Shown: positions 1 to 12,854 of the stretch, piece after piece | How the letters are laid out: every line of letters starts with the position of its first letter | How positions within the stretch are numbered: position 1 is the stretch's first letter | Origin: Metopolophium dirhodum | Taxonomy: Eukaryota; Arthropoda; Insecta; Hemiptera; Aphididae | DNA length: 64,000 bases | Reading direction: 5' to 3' | Assembly (NCBI RefSeq): GCF_019925205.1 | Contig: NC_083560.1 | Location: 69,453,266-69,517,265 of the forward strand | Made by a program: the position numbers and the translations under genes | Notes under the pieces: model-generated | Seen by the model: the letters and a program-made list of their open reading frames with translations, nothing else | Database searches by the model: none | Told to the model about the DNA's origin: nothing

Positions 1-2360
1 TGTCATTCGGTTGGTATGTATTTTTTACCTGGCTCGTTTTTCGTTATTATTAATATTTTTTGGTTTTTCCCTTGTGTCTCACGCACGCATTTCCCTACAG
101 ATCCTATAACTACTATAACTACTTCCAAGCTTAGACACGCGATACATTTTTTGGTCGTGTAAAAAAAAATGCAATAATAATAATAAATAACAATTATGGC
201 GTTGCCCTTGGTAACGTGACATACATTTTAACGTTTAAAGTTTGCGAACAACGGAACGGTAGGTACACAGTGCAAACACTTATTTATGTATATATATATA
301 ATATGTCAATATGTGTGCGTGTATTTTGCATTCTATAAATACAATTATTGCCGCGTGTAAATTTGATTCCAAAACTTTGAGAAATTTTTAATATACCAAT
401 CATTAACAGACGTTACGAAGATAATATACGTATAATATAATATTGTAAACTTTTCGGAACGATTATGTGGTAGGTACACATCACAAAATATTAGTATTTG
501 TTGGATCGATTTTGCAGTGCTGTTTTATATATAGGGAGGTACTATAGGTTTTTGGATACGATCATGGATACGATTAATGAATCCAACAAATTTTACAACA
601 TTTTTCAAAAGATTCGATTTCTCTCACCGAATCACATATTCACGTTCTTCGCAAAACTGACAAATACTATTTGTATTCTTTGTCATAGGTTATAGGTATA
701 ATTTTCTGAACAAACTCCAGAGTATAGACATTAGACATACGACATTCAACTTATACCTCCGTGGCTACGCACTTGTATTATGTGTACTAAATATGCACTT
801 AAAAATTTAGATAAAACCTAGTAAGTAATAATATAATGTATAGTAGCCATAACGGGTAGATTTTGTATTATAATGATTTGTTGAGCAGTACTATAAAAGT
901 TACATAAGTTGTTTTTTGTATAAATACAATCGTTACTTTATATTTTAACCAGTGATATAATTGTATTACAATGCGAAAAATATAAAGGTATAGTATTAAT
1001 TATAATGAACATAAGAAACATTAACATATTATAATAATAATTTCGGGCCCAAAAACAAAGTCACAAAAGGTTTAAGCACATCGAGATCAAAGACTAACAT
1101 TTTGTATTTTATTAAAGAATAATAATTAAACGTAATAATGTACTATTTATTTACTAGTATAGCTATAACTTATAACTTATAATTGTATAATATAATATAT
1201 ATAATACACCTAGGGGATTTGTTGATAATCGTTATTACTTAGTCACGTCACTCGTCTCCGCAAAGTGTCGTGTGATGGTTTTCACGATGGATTTTCTCCA
1301 TGAACATTTTTATTAAGTTTTAATAAAAATAAGAAAACCGGACGGGTTGTATCGTTTACTAAACAATAAATATTTCATTACATATTATAGAACCGTCGAT
1401 TTATACTAAACGTCAAAAATAATTATGCTGCTATAATAGTGTTACCCGGATTCTATATACTCTCAAAGCACGAGCACCGTAATTTTACAACACTTTGTAT
1501 TATTAAATGCTTCAAGTGTGTACCGCACTATATACCGCGTGTCCGCATACTGCACAGCGACCGGGTATATGGTAATATACTGATATATGTATAATATTAC
1601 GTAAGTGGTATATGCATTTAAAATTGTGCACTGCAGTTTGTATTTATGAGTGCCTACCTACCCACGCACTCGTAAGTCGACTGGATCGTTTGTATATTAC
1701 ACGATGTACTATTATAATGTTTGATTTTCAAAACTTTACCGTCGCATATAATATTATGTATTATGTATATAATAATAATATATACTTTACAGAAATGTTC
1801 AAACTTATTCCGCGCGATAAACATTTAAATCATTTACAATTCGTAATGTTAAACCGAGGGGTGTGTATGCAAAAATCCGAAAAATCCGACCGTTAAGGCG
1901 TAACCATAAGTATGTATGTATATTATATATTATACATTCTTATATATATATATTATATGTATATTATAATATATACAACAACGATAGTAAACGATTATTT
2001 ACCATACAGTCAACTTAATGCGGGTGTATATGGATATATCATTATATAACTAGTAGGTATATATATATACAAATATATTTATGTTTTTTGGCAACTGCAT
2101 TCGCTCTAGTCGGCGTATACCGGAATTTTATTTTTTCAATTTTTAGCAAATATTATTCTGCGACGAGCGCAGACCGTATGCAGAAACAAGACCAATAGTA
2201 ATTTGTGTTTATAATTTTCGAGCCTGTTTCAAACTTTTCGTAAAACCAATCGGTGAAATAGGATACAGAAAAAAATAGTGCACTGTAAAACAAAAACGGG
2301 TTTTCCGCCGTCATTTTCTTTTCGACCATAATAATGATAACACTAATATAATAATACATA
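1..2360. other. AT-rich non-coding stretch
   Basis: No gene, RNA or transposon boundary can be supported here. The sequence is AT-rich with many short TA and TAA runs. The open frames seen are short, rich in Tyr/Ile/Asn, and have no recognisable domain. Confidence 0.6.
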
Positions 2361-2711
2361 ATACACCGCGGCGGTATTATTATTATTATTATTATTATTA
2401 TACAGGTATTAAAAGTGCATTACGGCAAAAGCCTTTATACCGCGGGCGTACGTAATACAATATTTATTATATTATTATATTATTATTATTATTATATATA
2501 CGTACGAACGTCGTAATAATAATAATATTACGGCGGCGGTGCAGTAATGTATATAAGCGGTATTCGATACCGCGAGGGCCTAAAATCATCGGTTGCAGGT
2601 ACGCACGTCGTATATAAATAATATTATATTACGCGCGCGTGTATATAATAATAATAATATATATATTATGCAGGCTGGTGTTGGGTTATAATAGTTGTAC
2701 ACACGGTGCAT

Positions 2712-2712
<1 letters not shown>

Positions 2713-2751
<39 letters not shown>
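2713..2751. repeat. (CA)n microsatellite
   Basis: Uninterrupted CA dinucleotide run of roughly 39 bases. It is the longest pure CA run in the first 5 kb and is likely to be length-polymorphic. Confidence 0.95.
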
Positions 2752-3628
2752 CAGATATAATATATTATACATATATACGGCCACACGCACTGCACATAAT
2801 ATAGCGCGCACACATGATTTGCATTTGGGTGTGTCCGTGTACAATAATAATCATATATATATATTATATAAACGGGCGACGGCCGACGCGTATATAATTT
2901 AATATTATATTATTATTTTATTATCATTATCGTTATTATTATTATTATTATCATCATCATTATTAATATAATAATAATAATAATAATAATATGCGACTGA
3001 TGACATTGCACGTCTTGCGCACCGCGTGTGCTACTGCGAGCCGCACGCACGCACACTGTACGTATAAACGCGACTTGGGCCCTGAGAAAAATGATAATTC
3101 ATTCGTACATATACATACACGCTCGCGTATAAATAATATATTATTATTATTATTATTATTATTATACACATCGCCGGTATACGCAAATGTACACACATCG
3201 AATATAATATAATATAATATGCACGTGAGTGTGTGTGTGTGTGTGTGTACAGACGGCGTAATGCAGCGGGACGCGTGTGGCGTACCTATATAATATATAT
3301 ATATATATGTTATATACGCACGGTGTGTGCATAAATATATACGACGAGCGTGTATGTATATATTATATATTATGTACACATTATTATTATTATTATTATT
3401 ATATTCCGTCGACCGTATTTTTATGCGTTTGTGAGAGTGTATAATGTTTATTTTTTTTCCATCGCGGTAGAATTTGCGATTCGCCGCGGAGATATTATAA
3501 TAAAAACCGCGATCGGCGAGGACGACACGCGAAGATTACTGATAAAAAAAATAAAAAAAAAAAAATAATGATAATAATAATAACCCGGCCGGAAAACCTC
3601 GTAGTATTATTATTATTATTATTATAAT

Positions 3629-3668
3629 GCACACACACACACACACACGCGCACACACACACACACAA
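3629..3668. repeat. (CA)n microsatellite, interrupted
   Basis: CA dinucleotide run with one CG-containing interruption in the middle, directly after an ATT trinucleotide run. Confidence 0.93.
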
Positions 3669-3980
3669 TATTATTATACGACGTGTGCCTTGTGCGTTTT
3701 CGACGTCGGCGGCGTTCTCGGTGTGTCGCAACTCGCAATACCGTCAACGTTTTATATTATTATTATATTATGTACGTTATACTATCGTAATGTACGCGCG
3801 CATGAAGCGTTCAGGCAATGAGGCCCGCCGCGCCAGAGGGTTCGTTTCGAGACCCAGTTATGTATTATACGGCGACGATGTAATAATATATTTTATACTG
3901 CGTACAACAATATTATCGTATATAAATATGTATAAATATATATATATATATATTGTATATGTATATGAACCATGATATTA

Positions 3981-4488
3981 TATACGTACACGATGTTCTC
4001 GTATATAACTATTATATTATATTCACGGACGGAACTAGACACGTTATATCGATATTAGCTCTATATAGGTACCAACCTATAGTATGCATATTGGGCTGGG
4101 TGGCTGGCTTAAATCCTAATATATAGTTCACGTGCATAAGTTAAGTTTTAGGGTTTTAACACTTTCAACACCATTCCATAACTCAGCCCTCCTTGTGTCA
4201 ACAATATTACCCCTTGCCAAACGTAGGTATAATAATATAACATATGTTTACCTACATAGGAGGACTAAATACTAATAATAAAACAATAAAGTCTACCTAT
4301 GGCTAATCGCTAAACAAAAGATAACGAATATTAAGCGGCTGCACATTTTTAAAAATGTTTGATCTATTCTACCATAGGTTCAAAGTCCATTAAAAAATAT
4401 CGTTGAGGGTGATGCTAAAATTTTTTTAATTCCTTCGTTTTGCGTTTTTATAAGCTCCAGTAGTGTAGTACAACTATTATCATTGCGT
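3981..4488. other. AT-rich non-coding stretch
   Basis: Nothing recognisable: no coding frame of note and no clear repeat boundary. Confidence 0.5.
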
Positions 4489-4773
4489 CCACACTGCATT
4501 TTGGAAATAATAATATTTTGTGAATATTTAAAAATTCTCGAATAATGAATATTTGACTAATCATATTGTATAAATATTTTTTGTGAATATATGATTTAAA
4601 TGGCTTTGAAAAGTTTTTTATAAAATATTTTCAAAAATAAGAAATTCTTGGCCAAAGAATATAACTAAAATATTTCCTAATTATTTACGCAACTTTTTAA
4701 AATATTTTTACAACCATATTATTTTCCTGAAAACATTTTTACCATAGTTAGGAAATATTTTATGCTGTGTGGG
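4489..4773. mobile_element. MITE-like AT-rich element with imperfect inverted ends
   Basis: The left end reads CCACACTGCATTTTGGAAAT. The right end, read on the other strand, starts CCCACACAGCATAAAATATT, so the outer bases match in inverted orientation with an indel in the AT part. The interior is AT-rich, with repeated AATATTT words. I could not find a convincing target-site duplication, so the exact edges and superfamily are open. It could also be a chance AT-rich palindrome. Confidence 0.35.
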
Positions 4774-5248
4774 AGCTGTTATCCATCTCAGTTAATATAG
4801 TTTCTGCGTATTTGGGTTATTATATTGTTGCAAATATTATAAAATCAAACCTTCAGCAATTAAGATACGTTTTGGTCTAGTGACTTTCGGTATCAACATT
4901 TTAGAAAACAAATATTTTTAAAGACTATTTAATGATATTTTATTATAAATAGGGTTTAAGTGCTACAAGTATTATGAAAAATTGATAGACATCATATTAT
5001 TTTCAATATTAAGGCGGAGTGAATAATTTTAAGCAAATTGAGGTAAGGAAAATTACTATTGCATGTACGTGAATTCCGGAAATAAAAACCAAGGGAAAAA
5101 AACCAAAGTGATAATATAATCAGAGAATTAGCATTATCACAAAATATAATATACAATCTATATGCTGTGTTATCAATATTATAACAATTATATATAAATT
5201 AATTATGCATTCAAATATTATACAGTTAATTATATTTATTTTATCCAA
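4774..5248. other. AT-rich non-coding stretch
   Basis: No feature recognised. Confidence 0.5.
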
Positions 5249-5430
5249 TTTCATAGCTGGGCAAGTTAGTCACTTTTTTCTACTAGTTAAAGTTAACTTA
5301 CTTTTTTATAAAAAGAAACTAAGTTAGAATATGAGTCAGTTTCTGAAATTTACTAAATTTCTAACTTAGTTCGATAGAAGTTAGTTTGGTGAAAATAGTA
5401 ACTTAAGTTCGAAGTTAGATATTAGTTTTT
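5249..5430. mobile_element. Possible hAT-type repeat fragment (AGCTGGGCAAGTTA end)
   Basis: Begins near AGCTGGGCAAGTTAGTCAC and continues as a run of variants of AAGTTAG/CTAACTT on both strands, including GAAACTAAGTTAG, TTCTAACTTAGTTCG and GTAACTTAAGTTCG. A single GCTGGGCAAGTTA-type end followed by degenerate AGTTA repeats resembles insect non-autonomous hAT ends. Only one end is visible and no TSD was found, so this may be a truncated copy. Confidence 0.3.
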
Positions 5431-6130
5431 TTTAAGTTTAAAATATAAATTTAAAAAACCATTTTTCAAATGTAATGCATTATATAAATTACATTTTCTT
5501 TTTTTAATATTATTTAATAATAACAATAAAAATATTATTATTATTATTACGTAACAGACAACAGTAATAGAATAAAGAAAAAAGATATATCTCAAAAATG
5601 TTGATTATATTATAATTTTTGGTTTTTTCCGTTGGTTTTTGTTTTTTGTATACCCTGTACGCGTATGCCGTATGGATATCGTATTTTTTAGCTATACTGG
5701 TGCGATAGCGTGTATCAAAAAAAGAAATTGGTGTTCTTAAATAATTTTTGGTCATCATAATATTGTTATACCTTTTCTATATCCTATTTTCCTGCTTTCA
5801 ATACTCAACCACCCATATTTAAGGTATTTCCTGATCAGCACTTGGAGCCTTTGTTACACGCCACCGTATACAAGTATATTACGTATTAATAATATAATGA
5901 ATAATGTATTACAATAAATCAGAATCTAGATTTGATCATAGACGCAAGCCTGCAATTAAGAGGGCTAGGAGACTAAGTCCAAAATACTAATCTGACCTGA
6001 AAGACATTTCACTGATTTTATCAAAATTATTCCCCCCCCCTACCTCATAAAAAAGTTGAATATATAATATTTTAACCGTTATTATTGTCGTATTATTTTT
6101 GCCATAGTATCCCTAGTATTATAATATTGC
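5431..6130. other. AT-rich non-coding stretch
   Basis: No feature supported. A CATAGACGCAAG word near 5938 resembles the left end of the CATAGGCG MITEs found later, but no matching right end was found. Confidence 0.45.
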
Positions 6131-7816
6131 ATCATCATAATGATCACGAAGTCGGGCGCACAGTACGATGATAATATCGACGATGGACAAACAATTACCA
6201 AAACTTTTCAAGTCGACGTGAACGCGTTGCACACGCGATTAGGTACATTATTAATATCGTTGCGTGCGGTTTCGTCAACGCGCCGGATTATTCGATCGGC
6301 GGCGCGTGTACACACACGCCGAAAAAAGAAACGGCTCACGCGGTAATTGTAATCCACTTGGCTTGTTTGGGAACAATATTATTACGCAAACGAAACGGGC
6401 GAGCGTTAATGACTCTCCGGAGCTGCTGCAGCGACCGAGTTTCGATGGATAGACGTTGACAATTAGTGCGACCCTCCCCCAACCCGCACCAAGACCGAAC
6501 GATCGCGGCGTCTTGTCTATGTGATTCGATTACCTTAATATTATGGTGCGTACATTATTATTATTGTCATTAATAATAATCATTACGTGTGTGCAACAGA
6601 TAATCACCGACGACATTTCCGGACGACGGTATCGTGTAAAACGAGTATTTAAAACAGTAATGACTAACATTACTTTGTTCACTTCTCTTCCCTTGGAATA
6701 GTGAACAGTCTCTCTCTTTTTTTTTAATATGATATTATAATAATACGTGTAAATATACATCGTGTACACGCGCGCGCTAGGACGACGCCGACGACGTATC
6801 GACGTAATGTCTTTCCTTCACACACCGAACGGGCAAATTTTCATCGTCCACTGCGCTCGGATCGAATTAGGATTGCATTTTTCCGGATTCGGCGGCGGTT
6901 ACTCGACCGTCGACGGCGACGTCTTTTCCCCCGACGAACGGCGACCCATAATCGCGAGCACACGCACACACACCCACACATACACACGCCCGCCCACGCC
7001 GGCGGGGGCGCGCACACACATATCGACGCGAGAAAACGGATGTGAATTTCCATTGGGGAAAAAAAATATATATAAAAACGCTCATCTTCCTCATCCGAAA
7101 ACCCCCCGGCCGAACGGCGATGATTTTCCCGACTTCCGGAGGCGGTGACGGCGGGCGGTAGCGGCGTCGGTGGTGGTAGTGGTGGCGGCGACGGCGACGG
7201 CGAGATCATTATTATACAGCAACCGTGTATATATATATATATATACAACATATATATGTGTGTGTGTGGGTAATAATATATTTTCTGCCATTTCCTCGGT
7301 GGCGGCGGTTGCGTTTACTGCGTACAATGACGGAAAACGACGGCGACCGTGTGTAAAAATATATAATATTATTATATACGACCGTCGCGTGCGTGTGCGT
7401 GCGTGCGTGCGTGTGCGTGTGCAGAGAGTAATGTGTTCGTCGTGCCCGCGATACGTATATAATAATAATAATAATAATAATATTATATTATATTATACTG
7501 TACATGGGATATTTGTGAAAAAAAAAAAATAATACAATTTTTATAATATAATATATTATATATATATGTTATACTTTAACGTAGGTACGCAGCGGAAAAA
7601 AAGGGGTTCGGTTTGATAATTACGACGCGAAATAACGTTATATACGTCCGTCCGGCGGTGGCGGAGGCGTGGGTGGAGTGAGCAGCGGCGGCGGCGGTAG
7701 CGACCGTGTACGCGTACCTACACACGCACGACGCACACACTCGTCGTATAATGTATTTATATATATATATATATATATAATATGTGCACACCGCGGCGCA
7801 TAATATAATATTATAT

Positions 7817-7838
7817 ATGTGTGTGTGTGTGTGTGTGT
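7817..7838. repeat. (GT)n microsatellite
   Basis: Pure GT run of about 22 bases, preceded by a TA-rich segment. Confidence 0.9.
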
Positions 7839-7967
7839 ATGTGTGCGAGTGTGCGTATATATACATATATAAAATATATACGCGTTTGGGGCCGATCGAA
7901 AGCGAAACGACCGGAAGCCGGCGGGCGGCAAAAACCGTTGGGACAAAACACGCGGCGTTTGTGCGTG

Positions 7968-7989
7968 CGTGTGTGTGTGTGTGTGTGTA
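7968..7989. repeat. (GT)n microsatellite
   Basis: GT run following GTGCGTGC, about 130 bases after a similar GT run. Confidence 0.9.
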
Positions 7990-8063
7990 CAGTGGATGCG
8001 CGTGCCCGACGAAATTGTTCGGGTATTTTATTTTGTATTTTTTATTTATTTTTTTTTTCCCGG

Positions 8064-8147
8064 CCGTCCGTCCGTCCGTCCGTCCGTCGCCGTCCGTCCG
8101 TCCGTCCGTCGCCGTCCGTCCGTCCGTCCGTCGCCGTCCGTCCGCGT
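8064..8147. repeat. CCGT minisatellite with ~22-bp higher-order unit
   Basis: Tandem CCGT tetramers are broken at regular spacing by an extra CG. The array therefore reads as five or six CCGT followed by CG, repeated about three times, with a degenerate last copy. The higher-order period is about 22 bp. The reverse strand of the same array reads as Asp-Gly-Arg-Thr repeats in long open frames, which is an artefact of the repeat. Confidence 0.92.
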
Positions 8148-9187
8148 CCGACGGAAGTAACGACCGGAAACGCTTTTGGCCCGTGACACAATACGTATGA
8201 AAAATAAAAAAAAAATAAAATAAATAATAGAACCGCATCAATTTTATCATTTTTGTCGATCGTCACCGGTGCCGGTCGTGTATCATCATAAATCATAATG
8301 GGTATATTCTTAAATTATACATAATATTATTATTATAATGAAAAAGACAATAATAATATTATAATAAATGAATCTATATCATTATGACGTTAGTATTGCA
8401 ATAAATGAATAGCTGCACCACAGTGATGTCGCATCGTTTATTATTATTATCAGGCAACGGGACGACGACTACGACGATCGCGGCGGCGGTGGCGACGAGG
8501 ACGAGCACGGTCAACAGGATTAATAATATAATACTGAACATGGGTGCATTGTGTATTATACTGTATACGCCACCTACTGTGTAGGCAGGCAGGTATATGG
8601 TACGTTGTAATGTTGTATGGGCATTACAGGGGCGCGAGCGTTCGCGATACACAGTACACTATAATAATATATACACATAATACAATAATATTATTATATA
8701 CATAAATATATTGTCGTACGCACAATGGTATTGGTCCGGTGTGTGCGTGCGTCATCCTAATAATACAATAATAATAATATTATAGTAAAGCGTACGAGGA
8801 TGAGTAACACACACGCGCGGTATAAATAACATAATAATGGTAATAACAATAATAAACGACGGTAACAATATAACCGAATGACAAAAAAAAAAAAAAATCT
8901 GTCGAATTCCATGGAATCCGATCGGACCTGAGCGGTGCGGCACCGGACCGGCCGCCACCACCGCCGACGCCGAGGACGATTTCAGAGACAACCTGCAGCG
9001 GTGGTATTATTATTATACGGCCGATAATGAATGACATTTGCCCGCGCGGTGATTTCGGGCGTCGCCGTCGTCGCGACCGTCGTCGCCATCGTCGTCGTGA
9101 TCGCCACATGATGATAATAATAATATAACAATACGACGTCGCTCGTTTCGACAAGGTTCTCTCCGTGCTGTTCCCTACCTGCGTATT

Positions 9188-9220
<33 letters not shown>

Positions 9221-9800
9221 GCACAACAATACTTGTGTGCGCGGTTGCAGTTGTAGTAGTGCACATGCGTATTATTTAATATACACTCTCGCGCACGCAC
9301 GCGCATTAAATATAATAATACAAATATTATATTATTATTATTATTACCATCCGACGGCCCCTATGGTGGTGTACGTGTACTATACGGGAGCGATTTTTTA
9401 TTATTTAATTTTTCTCACACTGCTGCATCGTCATTCGTCATCCATCCGATCGCCGACGCACGCGCAGCCGCTCTCGCACAATTCGGCAATAATAATTGAC
9501 TTTTCAGTTTTCATCATAACGCTCTATCGCGTTTCGGCATAATGATATTATAATAATAATAATAATAAAAATAACAACGACAATATAATATAATATAATA
9601 TAATATAATATCAATATATAATATATATATATACACACCATAATATGTCCATATACATCTATCTACAAACCCACGTCCCGTTTATTCGGCTGTACCGCGA
9701 AACAACGTTTATTATTCACTCGATTTTTTTTTTTTTTTGACGTATCGACGGTTGTACACGTGTACCTTCAGAGTCCTTTGTCCGACACTTTGTCGTAACA

Positions 9801-11075
9801 CTACGCGCGTGTATTATTACGAACACTATATCATAAAGTGTAGTCGGATCGGTAACCACGACTTTGTTTAGGTACTAATACGATTTACCCGTTCACATTT
9901 TTGCACCCGTTTTCCGCGAAAAAGCGTATTGGGTCCATACGCATTTTCCGCATTTTTCCTTCGGAAATCGATTTTTACTTAACACCACGAGTAGCGTGTG
10001 AGGACTCGCGGATGTCCAATGGTGGTTTACTGGTTTCTGCACACAACGCAATGACAATTAAATTAATATTTCAAAACAAATAATATAATCGTTTCCAAAA
10101 CGATTAATTTATTCCGATCTCTGTTCCGTAGATTCGGTATTTTATTGTATTTATCGTATTTGTATTGTTCGAGTCTACACATATTTTTTTCGGTATTTTT
10201 TGTATGTAATTTAAAATGTCTTTACATTTTAATTTAATCGAATTAATTTAATATGAATAATAATAACACATTTTTGCATTAAAATGTCCCCAAAGAAAAT
10301 ACTCAAGAGGATATTCAAGCACGTGGATGTGGTGTATTCAAAAACGATAGAAACCCTATTTTATTAAATAAAAAAAACGCATATACACGAATTCCTAAAG
10401 ATTAAGATGATAAGAAAAAATCCAAATATATTCTTGTATTCAGAAATTCATGACGTATAGGCACAAATATTAATGTGATTAAATGACGTGTAATATTATT
10501 TTTACTTAGTTAATTTAGAATTAAATTAGAATTATATTTTATATTTTTAAATTAGATTATTAGAATATAAGCTTAAGTTACCTATGTAAAAATATTATAA
10601 GTCTATAGGTAAGTGTAATATATATTAGTATGGTGAAATTGTGTAAATATATATTATTAATAACATTGTAACATAAATATGAATAATGATAAATATAATT
10701 AATTCATACTTTGATATTGGCTAAAAATAATAAGTTCAAATTTTTCATTGTTATATTTATTTGCTGTATTAAAATGCACTGTACAGTTAGTATGATAGTG
10801 ATTTAATAATTGGTGATCTGAATAAAATTAGATTTTATAGTGCGTATTGATGAGTACATTATTTGAACTAATATAACTATTTGAAATGTTTAAATGTTCA
10901 AATTGTCATTATTGTTTTTATTTTTTTGTAGACAGCAAGTACTGTACTATATTTATATACGATTGTGTGTTACACTATTAAAACTATTTAGTACATTTTA
11001 AAACTATTAATTAGGTACAGAAACACCCCCAAATAATAGAATTGTTAGTATTTTCTGTATTAAACTTCTGGAATA
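9801..11075. other. AT-rich non-coding stretch
   Basis: No gene or repeat boundary identified. A short open frame at 9901-10083 has no recognisable domain. Confidence 0.5.
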
Positions 11076-11083
11076 ATTGTAAT

Positions 11084-12771
11084 CAGGGATCGAAACCGTT
11101 TCAAATTTTAACGGTTACGATCTACGTTTTTGAGAATGGTTTTCAAATTTTTGGTTTTAGTTTCAGTTTCAAAAAAGGTTTTTTTAAACTTATTGGTACA
11201 AGAACAGTTTTTGAAAATTTTTGGTTTTTGTTTTTGGAACGGTTTTTGAAAATTTTGAATTTATTTTCTTCATCTTATAACTGTAGACCTGATTTTAATA
11301 TCTATTAACTATTAAGGGCTGAGCCTAAAGATATAAACTATTTCCAATTTGTATAATTGGTGTAGGTACATAGTACATACAATATAGCAAATTTACGTTT
11401 AGCAGAACTAATTTCGTGTTGTTAACTTTAATATGTTATCCCTTCTTTTGCATACAACATAATATGGCTGACATCATTATTCGATTACATTGATATTTAA
11501 TTGTAATTTACAATAACATCACGCACTATATTACAGTATAATAAATCTCTTGTTATGTGATTAATCATTAATGCTTATGATATTTTGAACAAAATATTAA
11601 TTTAAATGGATACTAAAAACAGTGTATTGGACTATTGACAATATTATTATTCAAAATGGCTTAATCTTAAGATTTAAATACACATTATACGATTAACGAT
11701 TTGGTATACACATTTGTAGTTCAGGGGACACACTGAGGAGACTGATGATATTGACATAAGCGATTGATGACTGCGTGACAGACGCGGATCAGTTGAATAT
11801 GAAACAATAATAGTATTAACATTAATAAATAACAATATACACATTATTTTTCAAACAACAACAATACAGATTACAGACGTACATAGACGCATAGGGGCGA
11901 ACAAAATAACAATTATTATTGTGATATCTATATTTTAAGGGTATTCGATAACGTGATTTTTTGTTTTTGTCCAACACACGCATGACATAGTATTTTATAC
12001 GTTTTTTTTTACCAAACATACCAATCGATCTAATGAAGCGATAAGAATTCTGAAAATAGATTTGAATTTGTCGTCAAGTCTACTTGAAATTAACTTACCC
12101 ACATTTTTGATATTATTCCCCAAATTCCTAATAATGTCATATTAAAAAAGAGTATTTAAAAATTGTTGTATTTAAGTTTTCGGAGAAATTCAAATCAAAA
12201 AATAAAAATGTGGGAAAGTCGATTTCAAGTAGACTTGACGACAAATTCAAATTTGTTTTTAGAATTCTTATCGCTTCATTAGATCAATTGGTATGTTTGG
12301 CAAAAAAAACATCTAAAACTCTATGTCGCGCGTGTGTTAGACAAAAACAGAACATCACGGTATCGAATCCCCTTAATTTTTAATCAATAAGTATATAATA
12401 TAGTAATAATTTAAAATATAAAATATTCGTATTACCTATTAATATTGCGTAATACTCAGTAATAGCATCGGGATTCAAACAAAATATTTTCTTCGTATAA
12501 AATACTCATTATAACTAGAATAAATTATAAATAATATAGCCATATAGGTATATTAAACTTTATAAAATTCGAAGAAACCGATATTAGTTTTAGATTTTAA
12601 CCGGTTTTAAGAACGGTTTACCAATTTTATAGTTTTGGTTTAGGTTTTGTAAACGATTTTTTTTAAGATTTTAGGTTTCAGTTATGGTTTTTTAACCGGT
12701 GTTTTAAGGCTTTTCGGTTTCGGTTCCGGTTACGGTGTTTAAATATGAAAAAACCACGGTTTCGATCCCTG
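11084..12771. mobile_element. Non-autonomous hAT-type element, copy 1
   Basis: The element starts CAGGGATCGAAACCG and ends with the exact inverted complement, CGGTTTCGATCCCTG. It is flanked by a perfect 8-bp direct repeat, ATTGTAAT, at 11076-11083 and 12772-12779. An 8-bp TSD with CAGGG-type ends is the hallmark of the hAT superfamily. Both subterminal regions carry repeated variants of GGTTTTGGTTT/CGGTTTCGGTT. The interior has no transposase-like frame, so it is non-autonomous. It is interrupted at 11939-12372 by a second element. Removing that insert and one TTAA gives about 1250 bp, matching copy 2 at 18448-19703, which aligns along most of its length. Confidence 0.92.
11939..12372. mobile_element. 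434-bp long-TIR element inserted at TTAA (piggyBac-like MITE)
   Basis: Two arms of about 170 bp (11939-12108 and 12204-12372) are inverted copies of each other, including GTCAAGTCTACTTGAAAT against its complement, and are separated by about 95 bp. Both edges abut TTAA (11935-11938 and 12373-12376). The related hAT copy at 18448-19703 has a single TTAA at the corresponding place, so the duplication is shown by an empty site. TTAA duplication is characteristic of the piggyBac superfamily. The ends here read GGG...CCC rather than the usual CCC...GGG, so family placement is an inference. No coding capacity. Confidence 0.88.
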
Positions 12772-12854
12772 ATTGTAATAGAATATTTTTAAATGGGAAA
12801 ACATTGATCAAAAAATCAATCTGTAAGTATTGAAAAAAACCTAGTTAAATTGTA

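Larger units (their letters stand above)
2361..3980. repeat. Microsatellite cluster in CpG-containing low-complexity DNA
   Basis: The interval alternates ATT/TAA trinucleotide runs, TA runs and CA/GT dinucleotide runs with short CpG-rich spacers. Open frames here translate to runs of Thr-His, Cys-Val, Asn or Ile, as expected when a microsatellite is read as protein. They are not genes. Confidence 0.85.
6131..9800. other. CpG-rich, low-complexity zone with microsatellites
   Basis: Local GC and CpG content is clearly higher than in the flanks, with blocks such as GGCGGCGGTGG, CGACGGCGACGG and their complements, separated by TA, CA/GT and TAA microsatellites. Frames of 100-220 codons occur on both strands in overlapping registers and translate to runs of Arg/Pro/Ser, Val/Ala or Thr-His. 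This is what CpG-rich, stop-poor DNA produces, so I do not call them genes. It could hold cis-regulatory DNA, but the sequence alone does not prove it. Confidence 0.6.

Noticed and set aside
5938..6060. CATAGACGCAAG word as the left end of another CATAGGCG MITE
   Set aside because: No matching right end or TSD found downstream.
6140..6346. 68-codon ATG frame with a possible splice donor after about 35 codons
   Set aside because: Composition of the first half is protein-like and a GGTACATT follows near 6243, but no domain, partner exon or transcript evidence is visible.
7576..8250. 224-codon minus-strand frame
   Set aside because: It reads through the CCGT minisatellite and CA/GT and TA microsatellites, giving repeat peptides. 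Not a gene.
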